Positions 8,979 to 17,614 of a stretch of 64,000 nt of DNA are shown here, piece by piece (the first letter of the stretch is position 1; each line of letters opens with the position of its first letter). The stretch comes from Acidaminococcus intestini DSM 21505 (GTDB lineage Bacteria > Bacillota > Negativicutes > Acidaminococcales > Acidaminococcaceae), in assembly GCF_000425045.1 (NCBI RefSeq), contig NZ_AULA01000001.1:1-64000 (forward strand), in the 5' to 3' direction. The notes beneath the pieces were generated by a model. That model had not been told where the DNA came from, did no database searches, and saw only the letters and a program-made list of their open reading frames with translations. A program made the translations under genes and the position numbers.

Positions 8979-9030
8979 CCTTATTTCCTCTTTTTCCTTT
9001 CACTTTGACAGACAAGGCCGCCAAAGACAT

Positions 9031-10710
9031 TCATTTCGTTCCTTCCGTCTTATCCTGATCTTCAGGTTCCTCATTCCCGTAATTCTTGAAATAGTAGGAA
9101 AGGCCTGCCCAGAGGGTGCGGCTGCGCGTCCCGTACTGAAGGTCTTCCAAATCATCGTACTCAAGGCTCAGGACCCAGTCGCGGGTCAGCGTGTAGGACA
9201 GACCCAGTCCATAGCCCTTGAAGCCATGCATATAATCAGCCACCCCATTCATGGTATGTTCCACGTAAGTTGCCCGCGGCTGGTAGTAATACTTGGCATA
9301 GGTATAGAGGTTGCCCTTTTCCCAGCTGTTTTCCTCGCCGCGGCTCAAGGAAAAGACACCGCCGCTGCCGCCGGGCTCTGTTTCATCGTGTCCCAAAAGA
9401 TACTGGGCTCCCACACGCCACCAGCCACCAAGAGGCATCTCATAACCAAGCATGCCGATGTTCCGGTTGTTGCCCCCATCCATGCGGAACCCGTAGGCCC
9501 CTAAAGAGAGTTTGTGCTCTCCTTTTTGGTAAATGGCAGTAAGTGCCGTAACTTCATCGGCCTCATTGACCTTGCCGAAAGCCCCTTCGTAGTACCAGGG
9601 ATGATGATCGCCATAGGCGACTTGTATGCCCTTGAACCGGCTGTCATAGATATTTCCCTCTGCCAAGGTCTTACCGAAAGCACCGGCCATGACCATGACT
9701 TTTCCGACAGCCCCTTTCAGGTAGTACCGATCAAGATCAATGGTCCCGTTCATGCTGTCATCGCCATGGAGGGCCTTCTCGCTTTCAAGCATCCCGATAG
9801 CATGCCAGTTATTATCCAGGTTGTAATCCATGTAGATCCTGGCGCGCAGCCGCAGCCGGTCATCAGGGAACTGGATCCGCTTCCGTTCCGGATCGACGGC
9901 ATGATGGTTGGACGTATCATTGTTATCAATCCGAAGTTCCCCATCAATCTTGAATCTTTTGGATAGATCGACGGCCGGTTCCGGCGTTTCAAGGACGGCG
10001 AGGTCCTGAGCGCGTTTTTCCTCATAATAGCCAAGGTCTGCCAGTTCTTCGGCATATTCAGCCTGTTTGCGGGATAGGTCCGTCAAGGTTTCCGTCGGGG
10101 CGGACGGGGCTTCTGCCAAATTTTTCCCTTCTTTCAAGATTGCCGCGTCAGTTGATGCAGGAGGAAGAACTCCCAAAGGCGCTTTTTTTGGCGACACAAG
10201 GCCTGCCATTTCATCCAGCACCCCATCCCTTCTTGCCGTCAAGGCTGCAAGTTGGCTTCTTGCCGGCTCGAGCCTTCTTTTGATGAGAGCAAGACGGACG
10301 CTGGCATCTGTAAGGATTTTTTCCCGATGCGAAGCTTCTTTTTCAAGGGGGGCCATCACTGCTTCATCGCCGCTTTGAAGGGACGCGTAGATCTTCTTTT
10401 TTTCCGTCTCTTCAAGCGCTTGCTGAGCTTTTTCATAGGCTGAATAGGCTCGTTTGTATTCCTTTTCAAGGACGCTTACCATGGCCGCTTCCCGGGCCGT
10501 AAGGCGCGACAGTTCAGAAAAGGCTGCCAGCTGTTTTTTCACCGCTTCCTGACGGGTCGGGGCATCCGCCTGAGAAAGGGCCAGTCCCACTTGCCGTGCC
10601 GTCTCTTTTCGAGTCGGTTCAGCTTCGGCAGCACGGGGCATCGCAAAAGGGAGGCTTAGGAGCACAATCCCCCAAAGGATTTTAGGATAATCAATTCGAT
10701 ATAACCTCAC
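9031..10710 (-). CDS. outer-membrane beta-barrel protein with periplasmic coiled coil (candidate exopolysaccharide porin)
   Basis: 559 aa with a GTG start at 10710, one base after the upstream stop, and AAGGA 7 nt ahead. It has a signal peptide (about 1-30), then a charged helical region (about 33-240) rich in Ala, Glu, Lys and Arg with coiled-coil character, then a region of alternating aromatic strands (from RFKIDGELRIDNN, about 250, to LWAGLSYYFKNYG, about 540) typical of a porin barrel. The barrel does not end in a C-terminal Phe; an acidic tail follows. Genes of this build are common in diderm Firmicutes. Within a synthase cluster it is a plausible counterpart of PgaA, AlgE or BcsC, but I see no TPR repeats. 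Polymer export is inference from context. Confidence 0.7.
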   Translation of the reverse strand: MRLYRIDYPKILWGIVLLSLPFAMPRAAEAEPTRKETARQVGLALSQADAPTRQEAVKKQLAAFSELSRLTAREAAMVSVLEKEYKRAYSAYEKAQQALEETEKKKIYASLQSGDEAVMAPLEKEASHREKILTDASVRLALIKRRLEPARSQLAALTARRDGVLDEMAGLVSPKKAPLGVLPPASTDAAILKEGKNLAEAPSAPTETLTDLSRKQAEYAEELADLGYYEEKRAQDLAVLETPEPAVDLSKRFKIDGELRIDNNDTSNHHAVDPERKRIQFPDDRLRLRARIYMDYNLDNNWHAIGMLESEKALHGDDSMNGTIDLDRYYLKGAVGKVMVMAGAFGKTLAEGNIYDSRFKGIQVAYGDHHPWYYEGAFGKVNEADEVTALTAIYQKGEHKLSLGAYGFRMDGGNNRNIGMLGYEMPLGGWWRVGAQYLLGHDETEPGGSGGVFSLSRGEENSWEKGNLYTYAKYYYQPRATYVEHTMNGVADYMHGFKGYGLGLSYTLTRDWVLSLEYDDLEDLQYGTRSRTLWAGLSYYFKNYGNEEPEDQDKTEGTK

Positions 10711-10711
10711 G

Positions 10712-13700
10712 TTAATTTCCTTCCGTGGTCACTAGGTATCCATAGGTAAGATCCTTCATTTTCTTACGTTTTTTCTTATCTTCGTACATCCGCTGATCAG
10801 CAAGTTCCTGCAGGGCATCCATGTCCTCTGTTTCCGAATAGCGGGCAATGCCCACGGATATTCCACCCAGATAGGACCTACCGTCAATGGACAGGGGCGC
10901 TTTGAGGGACTGCTGGATTTCCTGCTTGATCCGGCGGATGTCTTCGGATCCAACAATAGGCAGGAGGGCAATGAACTCATCGCCTCCCACACGGGCAACG
11001 ACCCCATAATGGTTAAAGATCTTCTGCAAACGTTTGACCCCTTCCTGAAGGACCATATCGCCAAACCCATGACCATAGGCATCATTGCAGTGTTTAAAAT
11101 CATCCAGGTCCATATAGATCAAGATGAAGTCAAGGTCCCACTTTTGATAATTATCCACAAAATGGGACTGTGTTTCCTTGAACCCTTGGTAGTTCAATGC
11201 GCCTGTCAAGGCATCTATAACGCTTTTTTTCTTGAGTTCTGCCTGGATCTGGGTGAAACGGGTCACATCGCGGAACCAAGAAAGACTGCCGACAATTCGT
11301 CCGCCTTCAATGAGGGGAATCTTGTTCATCATGACCGTGCGGATCATACCTTTGGCCATGCAGTGGACCTTTTCCTCCGAAATGACCGGAATCTGCCCAA
11401 GGAGCATTTCCTCTTCCCGGTAGGTGGGGTCAAATTCTACATTCCAGCCCAGTTCCTCTTCCGACTGACCGAGGATATCATCCAGGGAAGAAAGATTGAA
11501 ATAATGCAAAAAAGCATCATTGGCCCCCAGGAAGCGGCCCCTGACATCTTTCCAGTACACGTTCATTTCCGGTAAATGGAGCATGGCTTCCCAGAGGACC
11601 TCTGGCAAAATGGCATCCATCTTATCCAGCTGGGGAGATGGGACCAGCTTGTTTCGCGCCAAAATAGGTTCCATGGGACGAGGCATCTGGACCCCCATGA
11701 AATGGCGCAGGTTGACCGTTCCGCAATAGACCTTGACATCAGAAGGCTCCCCTGAGAGCCAGACCAAATGGAGCTGCCAGCCATTGCGATTTTCCTGTTC
11801 ACTGCTCGTGACCCTAAAAAAAGTGGAAAGATAGCCACATCCTGATTCATTGATGCGAGTGACCAAAGTGGCTAAATCATAAAACTGCAGAAAGCGCTTC
11901 CAATCTTCCGAGAAAACGTGCCGCCTTGCCCATTCCCGCAAAAACAAAGGCAGGGGCAGCCGCTCGATTTCATCGATCACGCTCATTCCCACCTTGATCC
12001 GATGGACGGTCTGGGTTGTCAGGTTAAGGGCAAAGAAGCTGTCAAAAAGGGAAAAAATCCCATTCATGATGCTCTGGACAGCCGCCTTTCGATCCTTGAA
12101 AGCCGACGTGCGGACACCGGTCAGGATGATGAGAAAAGCTTCCGCTCCATTTGACTCATTTTGGGCAATAGGGTCAATGCGCAGGGTACAGACTTCATTA
12201 TGACTGAGGACCTCAATGGTGATGCCCATTTGCGTATCCTGACACTGCTTAATGGCCTGCAGAAGGTTCCTACGGTAAAAAGTCCCTGCCTGTCCCATAT
12301 ATTCATTGAAAGCCGCGGAATCACGAAATGCCAGCTGCCCTTCCCGCGCCGTAAAGGCCGCGTTCGTTTCAAGAAGGCTCAGCTTCCCCGCCTGATATTC
12401 GACGATGCAGGCAGGCAGGGAGGGAAGGACCAGCCGTTCGTCCTTGCCATGGGAAACCGGTTCCGGCATGGCCTGCACCATGTTGCAGCAGCCTACGGCA
12501 TTGTAATACCGGCAATTGGATGCCGTTTCATCCGTATCCCAGATGGCAAGATCCAGCAGTTGGGCAAACGGGATGGGCCGGCTGTAGAGATATCCCTGCA
12601 TCCGTTCACAGCCCACGCTTTGGAGATACTCCAACTGCGCTTCGGTTTCAACCCCTTCTACAAGAGTCTTCATCCCCAGCTGCTTGACCATGGCAATGAG
12701 GGCCCCGATGATGAAGTTTCCCCGGTTGATATGGGCACTGCCCACAAGAAAGCGCAAGTCAAACTTGACCAGATCCACATCCAGATCCTTGAGGAGACTC
12801 AAAGAGGAAAAACCGCTTCCAAAATCATCCATCCAGACTTCATAGCCATGATCCCGCAGATCCTTGATCTGGTCCTTGAGGACTGATACATCATCACAGA
12901 AATCACGTTCCGTAACCTCCACGCACAGAGCATGGTCCGGCACGTGATATTCTGCTCGGAGCCGGTCGAGCTCCCTGCGGATCTCACAATTCTGGAAATC
13001 ACTGCGGGAAAAATTGATGGAAATGGGCAAATTGACATCGGGCCGGAGCTGAAGGTCCTCATAAAGACGGCAGACTTCTTCGGCAACATAAAGATCCAAT
13101 TTGGTGATCAGCTGTGTAGCCTCAAGCGGTTTGATGAAGATAGAGGGCAGCAAATGGCCATACTGGGGGGCATCCCAACGAGCCAAGGCTTCTGCCGCAC
13201 AGGCCTTACAGGTCAAGGTCCGGATAATGGGCTGGAAGAAAACCTTAATATCGTGGTTTTTCAGGGCCTCTTCCAAATGGGTCACCACATAGTGATCAAT
13301 GGCCAAATGTTTTTGAAGGTCTTCGTCATATTCCCGGTAAACCGCCTGATAGTCCTTTTTGATATGGGCACAGGCTGCTTTGGCATAATCCGAAGCGGTA
13401 ATGGGGCTGATCTGGGGATTGGAAACAATGAATATGCCTGCCTTTAAGTCAAGCTGATTGTTGCTGCGCAGGGAAAGCGCCTTCTTATGGAGATGGATCA
13501 GCCGCTCCCGCACATCCGGGACCCCGGTCACAACCGCAAACTGTATGGAGGCACCGCGCGTAATCAGGGCATCGGGAAAGGTCTGATGGATCAGGGCAGA
13601 CACTTCCGTGAGCAAATGGGCCCCTTCACTGATATCCCCCTGCATATTGATGAATCGAAAATTTTCAAGATCAAGGAAAATGTAGCAGGCCTTCTTCCCC

Positions 13701-13816
13701 TGCTGGAGAAGTTCCTTTTGGAGCTGTTCGGCCTGCATCCAGAAATCACTGGTACTGTCCAGACGATTTCCCTGCGCTTCCTTTAATTTGGCAATGTCGT
13801 ATGCTTGAACATTCAT
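10712..13816 (-). CDS. hybrid c-di-GMP enzyme: degenerate GGDEF - EAL - PAS - GGDEF
   Basis: 1034 aa, no signal or membrane segment, so cytoplasmic. An N-terminal GGDEF fold (about 40-165) has GASIQF where GGDEF should be and is inactive by motif. The EAL domain (about 185-440) keeps AEALARW, INFSRSDF, VEVTERDF, DDFGSGFSS, VKFDLRF and VEGVETEAQ, so c-di-GMP hydrolysis is expected. Sensor-like segments follow; the one at about 730-860 (VYWKDVRGRFLGANDAFLHYF) is a clear PAS domain. The C-terminal GGDEF (RVGGDEF near 944-948) is intact and has no RxxD inhibition site five residues upstream. Both synthesis and breakdown are therefore possible. It lies 34 nt after the stop of the other GGDEF gene and 1 nt before the outer-membrane protein gene, which argues for local control of the polysaccharide synthase. 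Confidence 0.88.
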   Translation of the reverse strand: MNVQAYDIAKLKEAQGNRLDSTSDFWMQAEQLQKELLQQGKKACYIFLDLENFRFINMQGDISEGAHLLTEVSALIHQTFPDALITRGASIQFAVVTGVPDVRERLIHLHKKALSLRSNNQLDLKAGIFIVSNPQISPITASDYAKAACAHIKKDYQAVYREYDEDLQKHLAIDHYVVTHLEEALKNHDIKVFFQPIIRTLTCKACAAEALARWDAPQYGHLLPSIFIKPLEATQLITKLDLYVAEEVCRLYEDLQLRPDVNLPISINFSRSDFQNCEIRRELDRLRAEYHVPDHALCVEVTERDFCDDVSVLKDQIKDLRDHGYEVWMDDFGSGFSSLSLLKDLDVDLVKFDLRFLVGSAHINRGNFIIGALIAMVKQLGMKTLVEGVETEAQLEYLQSVGCERMQGYLYSRPIPFAQLLDLAIWDTDETASNCRYYNAVGCCNMVQAMPEPVSHGKDERLVLPSLPACIVEYQAGKLSLLETNAAFTAREGQLAFRDSAAFNEYMGQAGTFYRRNLLQAIKQCQDTQMGITIEVLSHNEVCTLRIDPIAQNESNGAEAFLIILTGVRTSAFKDRKAAVQSIMNGIFSLFDSFFALNLTTQTVHRIKVGMSVIDEIERLPLPLFLREWARRHVFSEDWKRFLQFYDLATLVTRINESGCGYLSTFFRVTSSEQENRNGWQLHLVWLSGEPSDVKVYCGTVNLRHFMGVQMPRPMEPILARNKLVPSPQLDKMDAILPEVLWEAMLHLPEMNVYWKDVRGRFLGANDAFLHYFNLSSLDDILGQSEEELGWNVEFDPTYREEEMLLGQIPVISEEKVHCMAKGMIRTVMMNKIPLIEGGRIVGSLSWFRDVTRFTQIQAELKKKSVIDALTGALNYQGFKETQSHFVDNYQKWDLDFILIYMDLDDFKHCNDAYGHGFGDMVLQEGVKRLQKIFNHYGVVARVGGDEFIALLPIVGSEDIRRIKQEIQQSLKAPLSIDGRSYLGGISVGIARYSETEDMDALQELADQRMYEDKKKRKKMKDLTYGYLVTTEGN

Positions 13817-13850
13817 AGGAACACCTTCTTCTTCAAAGACACGGCACTTA

Positions 13851-15140
13851 CTATTTCTGGCCGAGGGGCATCATGACGAGGGTCCCATAATAAGGAGACG
13901 TCATCTTCATGGAAATCAACATCTCTTCCTGGAGAAACTGGCTCTTGATGCGAAAGGTTACATTTTCCTTTTCATTGGCCATTTTATGGATATACGCCCA
14001 CAGGGGCTGATCCGGAGCCTTGAGCAGCGGCATGATGGAACGATTGGTCCAGCGTTCAGGACGCATGTTAAAAAGGTCGGCAAAGGCCTGGTTCACGACC
14101 TTGATGCGAATGTTTTTAATTGCCCCCACGCTATCACGTTCCACGGCGAAGACAAAAAATGGCGAAGGCACGGTATCGCAGTTGATGCGAAGGGACAGTT
14201 CCTCCGCGCTGTTTTGATGGTATACGGGGGCCTCCTGTCCCATTTTTTCATAGAATGCCCTTTTCTCCTCGTACATACGGCGGTCGGCTTTTTCTTTCAA
14301 GACGGAAAAATCCATCGAAAACTGCGGAACCCATACAACGCCCACGGCAAGATTGATGCACCGGGACGCCATGAGCATACGGATTTCCCTGACCTTTTCC
14401 AGAAAGGACGCTTCCTTGATGCCATCATCGAGAATGATGAATTCATCCCCACCAACGCGAAACACCTGCTTTTTATCAAAGACCTGGATCAAGGTCCCCG
14501 TAACCCGGGTCAAAAGGTCATTGCCCGCCTCATGGCCATAATTATCATTGATCTTCTTAAGCCCCGAAACATCAGCAAAAATGACACCCAAGCTTGTTTC
14601 ATCCGATAAATGGTCGAGGGCGGAAAGAAGCCGATTGAAATTGCCTACCCCGGTCAAGGGATCTGTATAACCGAGAACCTGGAGCCGTTCAATGAGCTTC
14701 CAATTGTAAAGAAGGGTCGAGACAAAAAAACCAAGCAGCCGAACCGATTGTGAACTGTCATGGTGCGGCTTATCCGGGTCCTTATCAAACCCGATGATGC
14801 CAATGATGTTGCCATGACGCTTCAAAGGGGCCGCATAGGCCTTTTCCGTCTCTACGACCTCTTGTGTCCAAATATGGGGAAAACGGGCTTCAATCTGGGA
14901 GGCCGTGAAGACTTGATGCATTTCCCGCTCTGAAACAGCGGAAACCTTCCATTCATAGGTCATAATAAAACTGTCAGGACCAATCTTTTCCAAAATATAG
15001 ACCCGTTTTCCATCAAGATGCTGACTGAATTGGGTCATCAAGTTTTGGAAGGATTCCTCCGGACTGTTTCCATCATCATAGAAGGGATCCTGATTGATAC
15101 TGACGCCATAAGGTGACCATATGTGGTTTTGTGAAGCCAT
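13851..15140 (-). CDS. diguanylate cyclase with N-terminal GAF-like and C-terminal PAS-like regions
   Basis: 429 aa, soluble. The N-terminal part (about 25-150) resembles a GAF sensor (KAYAAPLKRHGNIIGIIGFD). The middle is a complete GGDEF domain: DPLTGVGNFNR, FADVSGLKKINDNYGHEAGND and RVGGDEF (230-234). The inhibitory RxxD site is not present upstream. The C-terminal part (about 320-425) looks like a PAS fold (VNQAFADLFNMRPERW). The GGDEF domain is central rather than terminal, which is uncommon. It is the first gene of the exopolysaccharide transcription unit, 106 nt downstream of a good promoter, and is predicted to make c-di-GMP for the PilZ-GT2 synthase. The sensed signal is unknown. Confidence 0.85.
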   Translation of the reverse strand: MASQNHIWSPYGVSINQDPFYDDGNSPEESFQNLMTQFSQHLDGKRVYILEKIGPDSFIMTYEWKVSAVSEREMHQVFTASQIEARFPHIWTQEVVETEKAYAAPLKRHGNIIGIIGFDKDPDKPHHDSSQSVRLLGFFVSTLLYNWKLIERLQVLGYTDPLTGVGNFNRLLSALDHLSDETSLGVIFADVSGLKKINDNYGHEAGNDLLTRVTGTLIQVFDKKQVFRVGGDEFIILDDGIKEASFLEKVREIRMLMASRCINLAVGVVWVPQFSMDFSVLKEKADRRMYEEKRAFYEKMGQEAPVYHQNSAEELSLRINCDTVPSPFFVFAVERDSVGAIKNIRIKVVNQAFADLFNMRPERWTNRSIMPLLKAPDQPLWAYIHKMANEKENVTFRIKSQFLQEEMLISMKMTSPYYGTLVMMPLGQK

Positions 15141-15611
15141 GATGCCGTTTTCCTCGCTTTCTCCCCCACAATGAGGGTAAATAACCTAATCAATTGCTGT
15201 TTGTTGCCAATATTTCCCGCTCATTTCCATTAAAAACAAGCAATATAGTCGTATTATACATGATGAAATATCCTTATGACAATAAGGCTCATCTAGACGC
15301 TGCCAAGATAATCCGTTCCATCACAGGTTACATTTATAATCATTATTAAGTGGAAATTTTTGATAAATACCAATTCTTATTGGCGGAATTTTTTCTGATT
15401 TGGGATGAAACGGACCCTTTCCCATATAATGGGGACCTCACTTGATAGAGTACAAAAAATAAGACTATTTTCTTGAAAATTCTTTATTAATAAATGTTCT
15501 ATGAAGACAGTCATTGTTTTTATCAAGAAATCATAAGGATGAAACAGATTGAAATTTTTCACAAAAATTTCACATTTTTCTTTCCCTATGGGGCTTTCCC
15601 CTAAGACACAG
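15141..15611. other. AT-rich intergenic region before the exopolysaccharide unit
   Basis: About 470 bases with no credible gene. It is much more AT-rich than its surroundings, especially 15240-15580. It contains the minus-strand promoter at 15253-15282 and a leader of about 106 nt in which I see no known riboswitch signature. The rest may hold upstream regulator sites, but I recognise no specific motif. Confidence 0.6.
15253..15282 (-). promoter_or_regulatory. sigma-70-type promoter for the exopolysaccharide/c-di-GMP unit
   Basis: On the minus strand a TTGTCA -35 box (15277-15282) and a perfect TATAAT -10 box (15253-15258) are spaced by 18 nt. Transcription would start near 15246, about 106 nt before the ATG at 15140. 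Confidence 0.65.
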
Positions 15612-15648
15612 AAAAAGGACGGGAAGAAAGGCATTCCCCGTCCTTTTT
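15612..15648 (-). terminator. intrinsic terminator after the hutW-like gene
   Basis: A 12-bp stem, AAAAAGGACGGG against CCCGTCCTTTTT, with U-rich flanks on both strands. It lies directly past the stop at 15655 and separates the haem operon from the exopolysaccharide promoter region. The symmetry makes it potentially bidirectional. Confidence 0.8.
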
Positions 15649-15654
15649 GATGCA

Positions 15655-17061
15655 TTATCCCTGTGCCGCAACCGGCGCATGGTTCATGATTTTTTCTCCT
15701 CCCAGAAGCCACTGGATACATTCCAGGAGGGTTTGGGTCATATTCACAACCCAAAATTCGCCTGCTTCCGTCAGGTCATATTGGATTCCATTAAAGTGCC
15801 ATAATCCGTATTCTTCCCACAGGTCTCCCAAGTGGGAGAGGCTCACAAGACGCGGATCAAGCGCCATGAGGGCATCGAGATTTAGATGGCACTGATTCAT
15901 CTCTCCTTGGACGCGGGCTTCATAGGCCGCAAAAGGGGAAACTTCAGAAAGGAACATAAAAGGTTTCACTCCCCTTGCCACCATACCTTCATAGGGCCCC
16001 AATACGCGGTGAAGCATGGTCGATACGCCGTCCACATGACCGCCGGCGCCGCAGCCAAAAGGAAACAGATGGGTTCCGCTGCGGGCAAGGGTATTGTACA
16101 GGCTCCGTTCCCGATTGTTTTTAGCCCAGTGGCAGTGGCTGATCCGCTTGCAGCCCCATTGGGCCATATAGCGTCTTCCTATACGGAACATCTCCGTCTG
16201 CATGAGGGTTGTGGCCGCCGGCGAAAGGCGACCTTCTTCGATGCGCTTATGAAGGTCGCTATTTTCAAAGACGTCAAGCTGGTAGAGGTCCGCCCCATCG
16301 ACACCGCTTTCCACAAGATGGTGCAGGTCTTCCTGCCACACGTCAAGGGTCTGGTCTGGCAGGCCATACATGAGGTCAATGATGACGGCGCACTGATTGT
16401 AGGCGCTGAGCTTCTGGAGCCGCTTCATGACTTCTTCTCCCGTATCGATGCGGCCCACTTGCTGACGAACCTTCGTGTCAAAGGACTGGACACCCAGGGA
16501 GATGCGGTTGACGCCTTCTTCCATCCAGACATCCATTTTTTCTTCCACAAGGTCATGGACGCGCCCTTCGAGGGTAAGTTCATAGTCGTTGGCAAGGGGC
16601 AGGGTCTTACGGATAGCGCGCAATAAACGCCGGATGTTGGAGGGAGATAGACTTGTCGGTGTGCCGCCGCCAATGAAGACGGACTGGATGGGCGCACTTT
16701 GAAGCCTCGGTTTATCGGCATCCTGAGCAAGTTCCATAAGGAGATGGTCCACATAACGATCCTCGACGGACATATCCGTCCCGTTTTGAAAGAAGCCGCA
16801 GTACAGGCATTTGGTCTTGCAGAAGGGGATGTGAAGATAGGCCATTTGCAGCGGATTTCCTTCTACGGGACGCTCCATGAGGGCATTCCAACGCGCCTGA
16901 GCCTTATCGGGCGGAATCATGCGCCCCTTGAGGCCGGCGTGGACAACACGCTTATGGCGGAAAGCCCCTTGCAAGGGATCTGCCGCCTTTTTACCAAACT
17001 GCAGGATCCGTTCCTCTTCCGGCAGGGCTGCTATATAAGCAGCTAGATCTTTGACCGTCAT
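15655..17061 (-). CDS. hutW: HutW/ChuW-type radical SAM enzyme (anaerobic haem degradation)
   Basis: 468 aa. It has a radical SAM cluster motif CxxxCxxC at Cys81, Cys85 and Cys88 within LHIPFCKTKCLYCGF, a SAM-binding GGGTPTSL, and the HemN-like fold. It belongs to the coproporphyrinogen-oxidase-related group, but the haem-uptake context and the long C-terminal domain fit HutW/ChuW/HmuW. ChuW is known to open haem without oxygen, yielding the linear tetrapyrrole anaerobilin and releasing iron. The gene follows the flavodoxin gene with a 4-base overlap; a flavodoxin partner is also encoded beside hmuW in Fusobacterium. It is the last gene of a TonB/ABC haem operon. True HemN is less likely given this context. 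Confidence 0.85.
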   Translation of the reverse strand: MTVKDLAAYIAALPEEERILQFGKKAADPLQGAFRHKRVVHAGLKGRMIPPDKAQARWNALMERPVEGNPLQMAYLHIPFCKTKCLYCGFFQNGTDMSVEDRYVDHLLMELAQDADKPRLQSAPIQSVFIGGGTPTSLSPSNIRRLLRAIRKTLPLANDYELTLEGRVHDLVEEKMDVWMEEGVNRISLGVQSFDTKVRQQVGRIDTGEEVMKRLQKLSAYNQCAVIIDLMYGLPDQTLDVWQEDLHHLVESGVDGADLYQLDVFENSDLHKRIEEGRLSPAATTLMQTEMFRIGRRYMAQWGCKRISHCHWAKNNRERSLYNTLARSGTHLFPFGCGAGGHVDGVSTMLHRVLGPYEGMVARGVKPFMFLSEVSPFAAYEARVQGEMNQCHLNLDALMALDPRLVSLSHLGDLWEEYGLWHFNGIQYDLTEAGEFWVVNMTQTLLECIQWLLGGEKIMNHAPVAAQG

Positions 17062-17597
17062 TTCCGTCCCTCTTCCACCATGAGCTGGATTTCATGGGCA
17101 AAATGAGCGGCATCGCTCAAATCCTTTTCATCAGGATGGGTGGAGGCGGCCTTGTGACGGGCTTCATTTTTGGGATTCTTCCCATGGATATTGTCACTGG
17201 GGAACATGCGGTACATCGCTTCAATAAGCTTGGGATCTACTTTGCCCTGACAGATGAATGCGCCTAGGGGTTTTTTCCCATCCGGCAGACAGGCGGCACC
17301 CTGTTCCAAACTTTTCATAGCATGGGGGCTCTTAGGGTCGGCGCCCAAGGTTGCAAAAAGGGCAATATAGGGATTGTCAAGGCTTTTTAGGATAGTGCGG
17401 CTTGCTTCATCGGCGGTTCCCTTATCGACCCAGTAGCCCATGAAGACACAGTCATAGGAAGTGGTGCCCTCGGGCAGGCTTTCCTTGAGGTCCTTGATAT
17501 CAACGCAGGGCGTGCCTTCCGGCAGGGCCTTTTGGATGGCTCGGGCCACCATGCGCGTATTTCCTGTGCGGGAGGAATAAAGTACAAGATAGTTCAT
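17058..17597 (-). CDS. flavodoxin-family protein, likely electron donor to HutW
   Basis: 179 aa from the ATG at 17597, 7 nt after AAAAGGAG; six codons of the longer frame are discarded. The FMN phosphate loop YSSRTGNTRMVA is at the N-terminus, and FMGYWVDKGTAD and LFATLGAD follow as the other flavin-contact loops. A C-terminal extension beyond the short-chain flavodoxin core is rich in charged residues. Its stop overlaps the start of the hutW-like gene, implying coupled synthesis. In Fusobacterium a flavodoxin (HmuF) supplies electrons to the HmuW haem-opening enzyme; the same role is inferred here. Confidence 0.8.
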   Translation of the reverse strand: MNYLVLYSSRTGNTRMVARAIQKALPEGTPCVDIKDLKESLPEGTTSYDCVFMGYWVDKGTADEASRTILKSLDNPYIALFATLGADPKSPHAMKSLEQGAACLPDGKKPLGAFICQGKVDPKLIEAMYRMFPSDNIHGKNPKNEARHKAASTHPDEKDLSDAAHFAHEIQLMVEEGRK

Positions 17598-17614
17598 GGT
17601 AAAACTCCTTTTCA

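Noticed and set aside
15141-15246. Possible c-di-GMP riboswitch in the leader of the GGDEF gene
   Set aside because: The conserved GEMM core and tetraloop-receptor sequences are not seen in the 106-nt leader.
15377-15754. A 125-codon minus-strand frame upstream of the exopolysaccharide unit
   Set aside because: It spans a terminator and an AT-rich promoter region, and overlaps the end of the hutW-like gene in another frame; no site or motif.
15655-17061. Annotation as coproporphyrinogen dehydrogenase HemN
   Set aside because: The fold is shared, but the flavodoxin partner and TonB/ABC haem operon point to the HutW/ChuW group.
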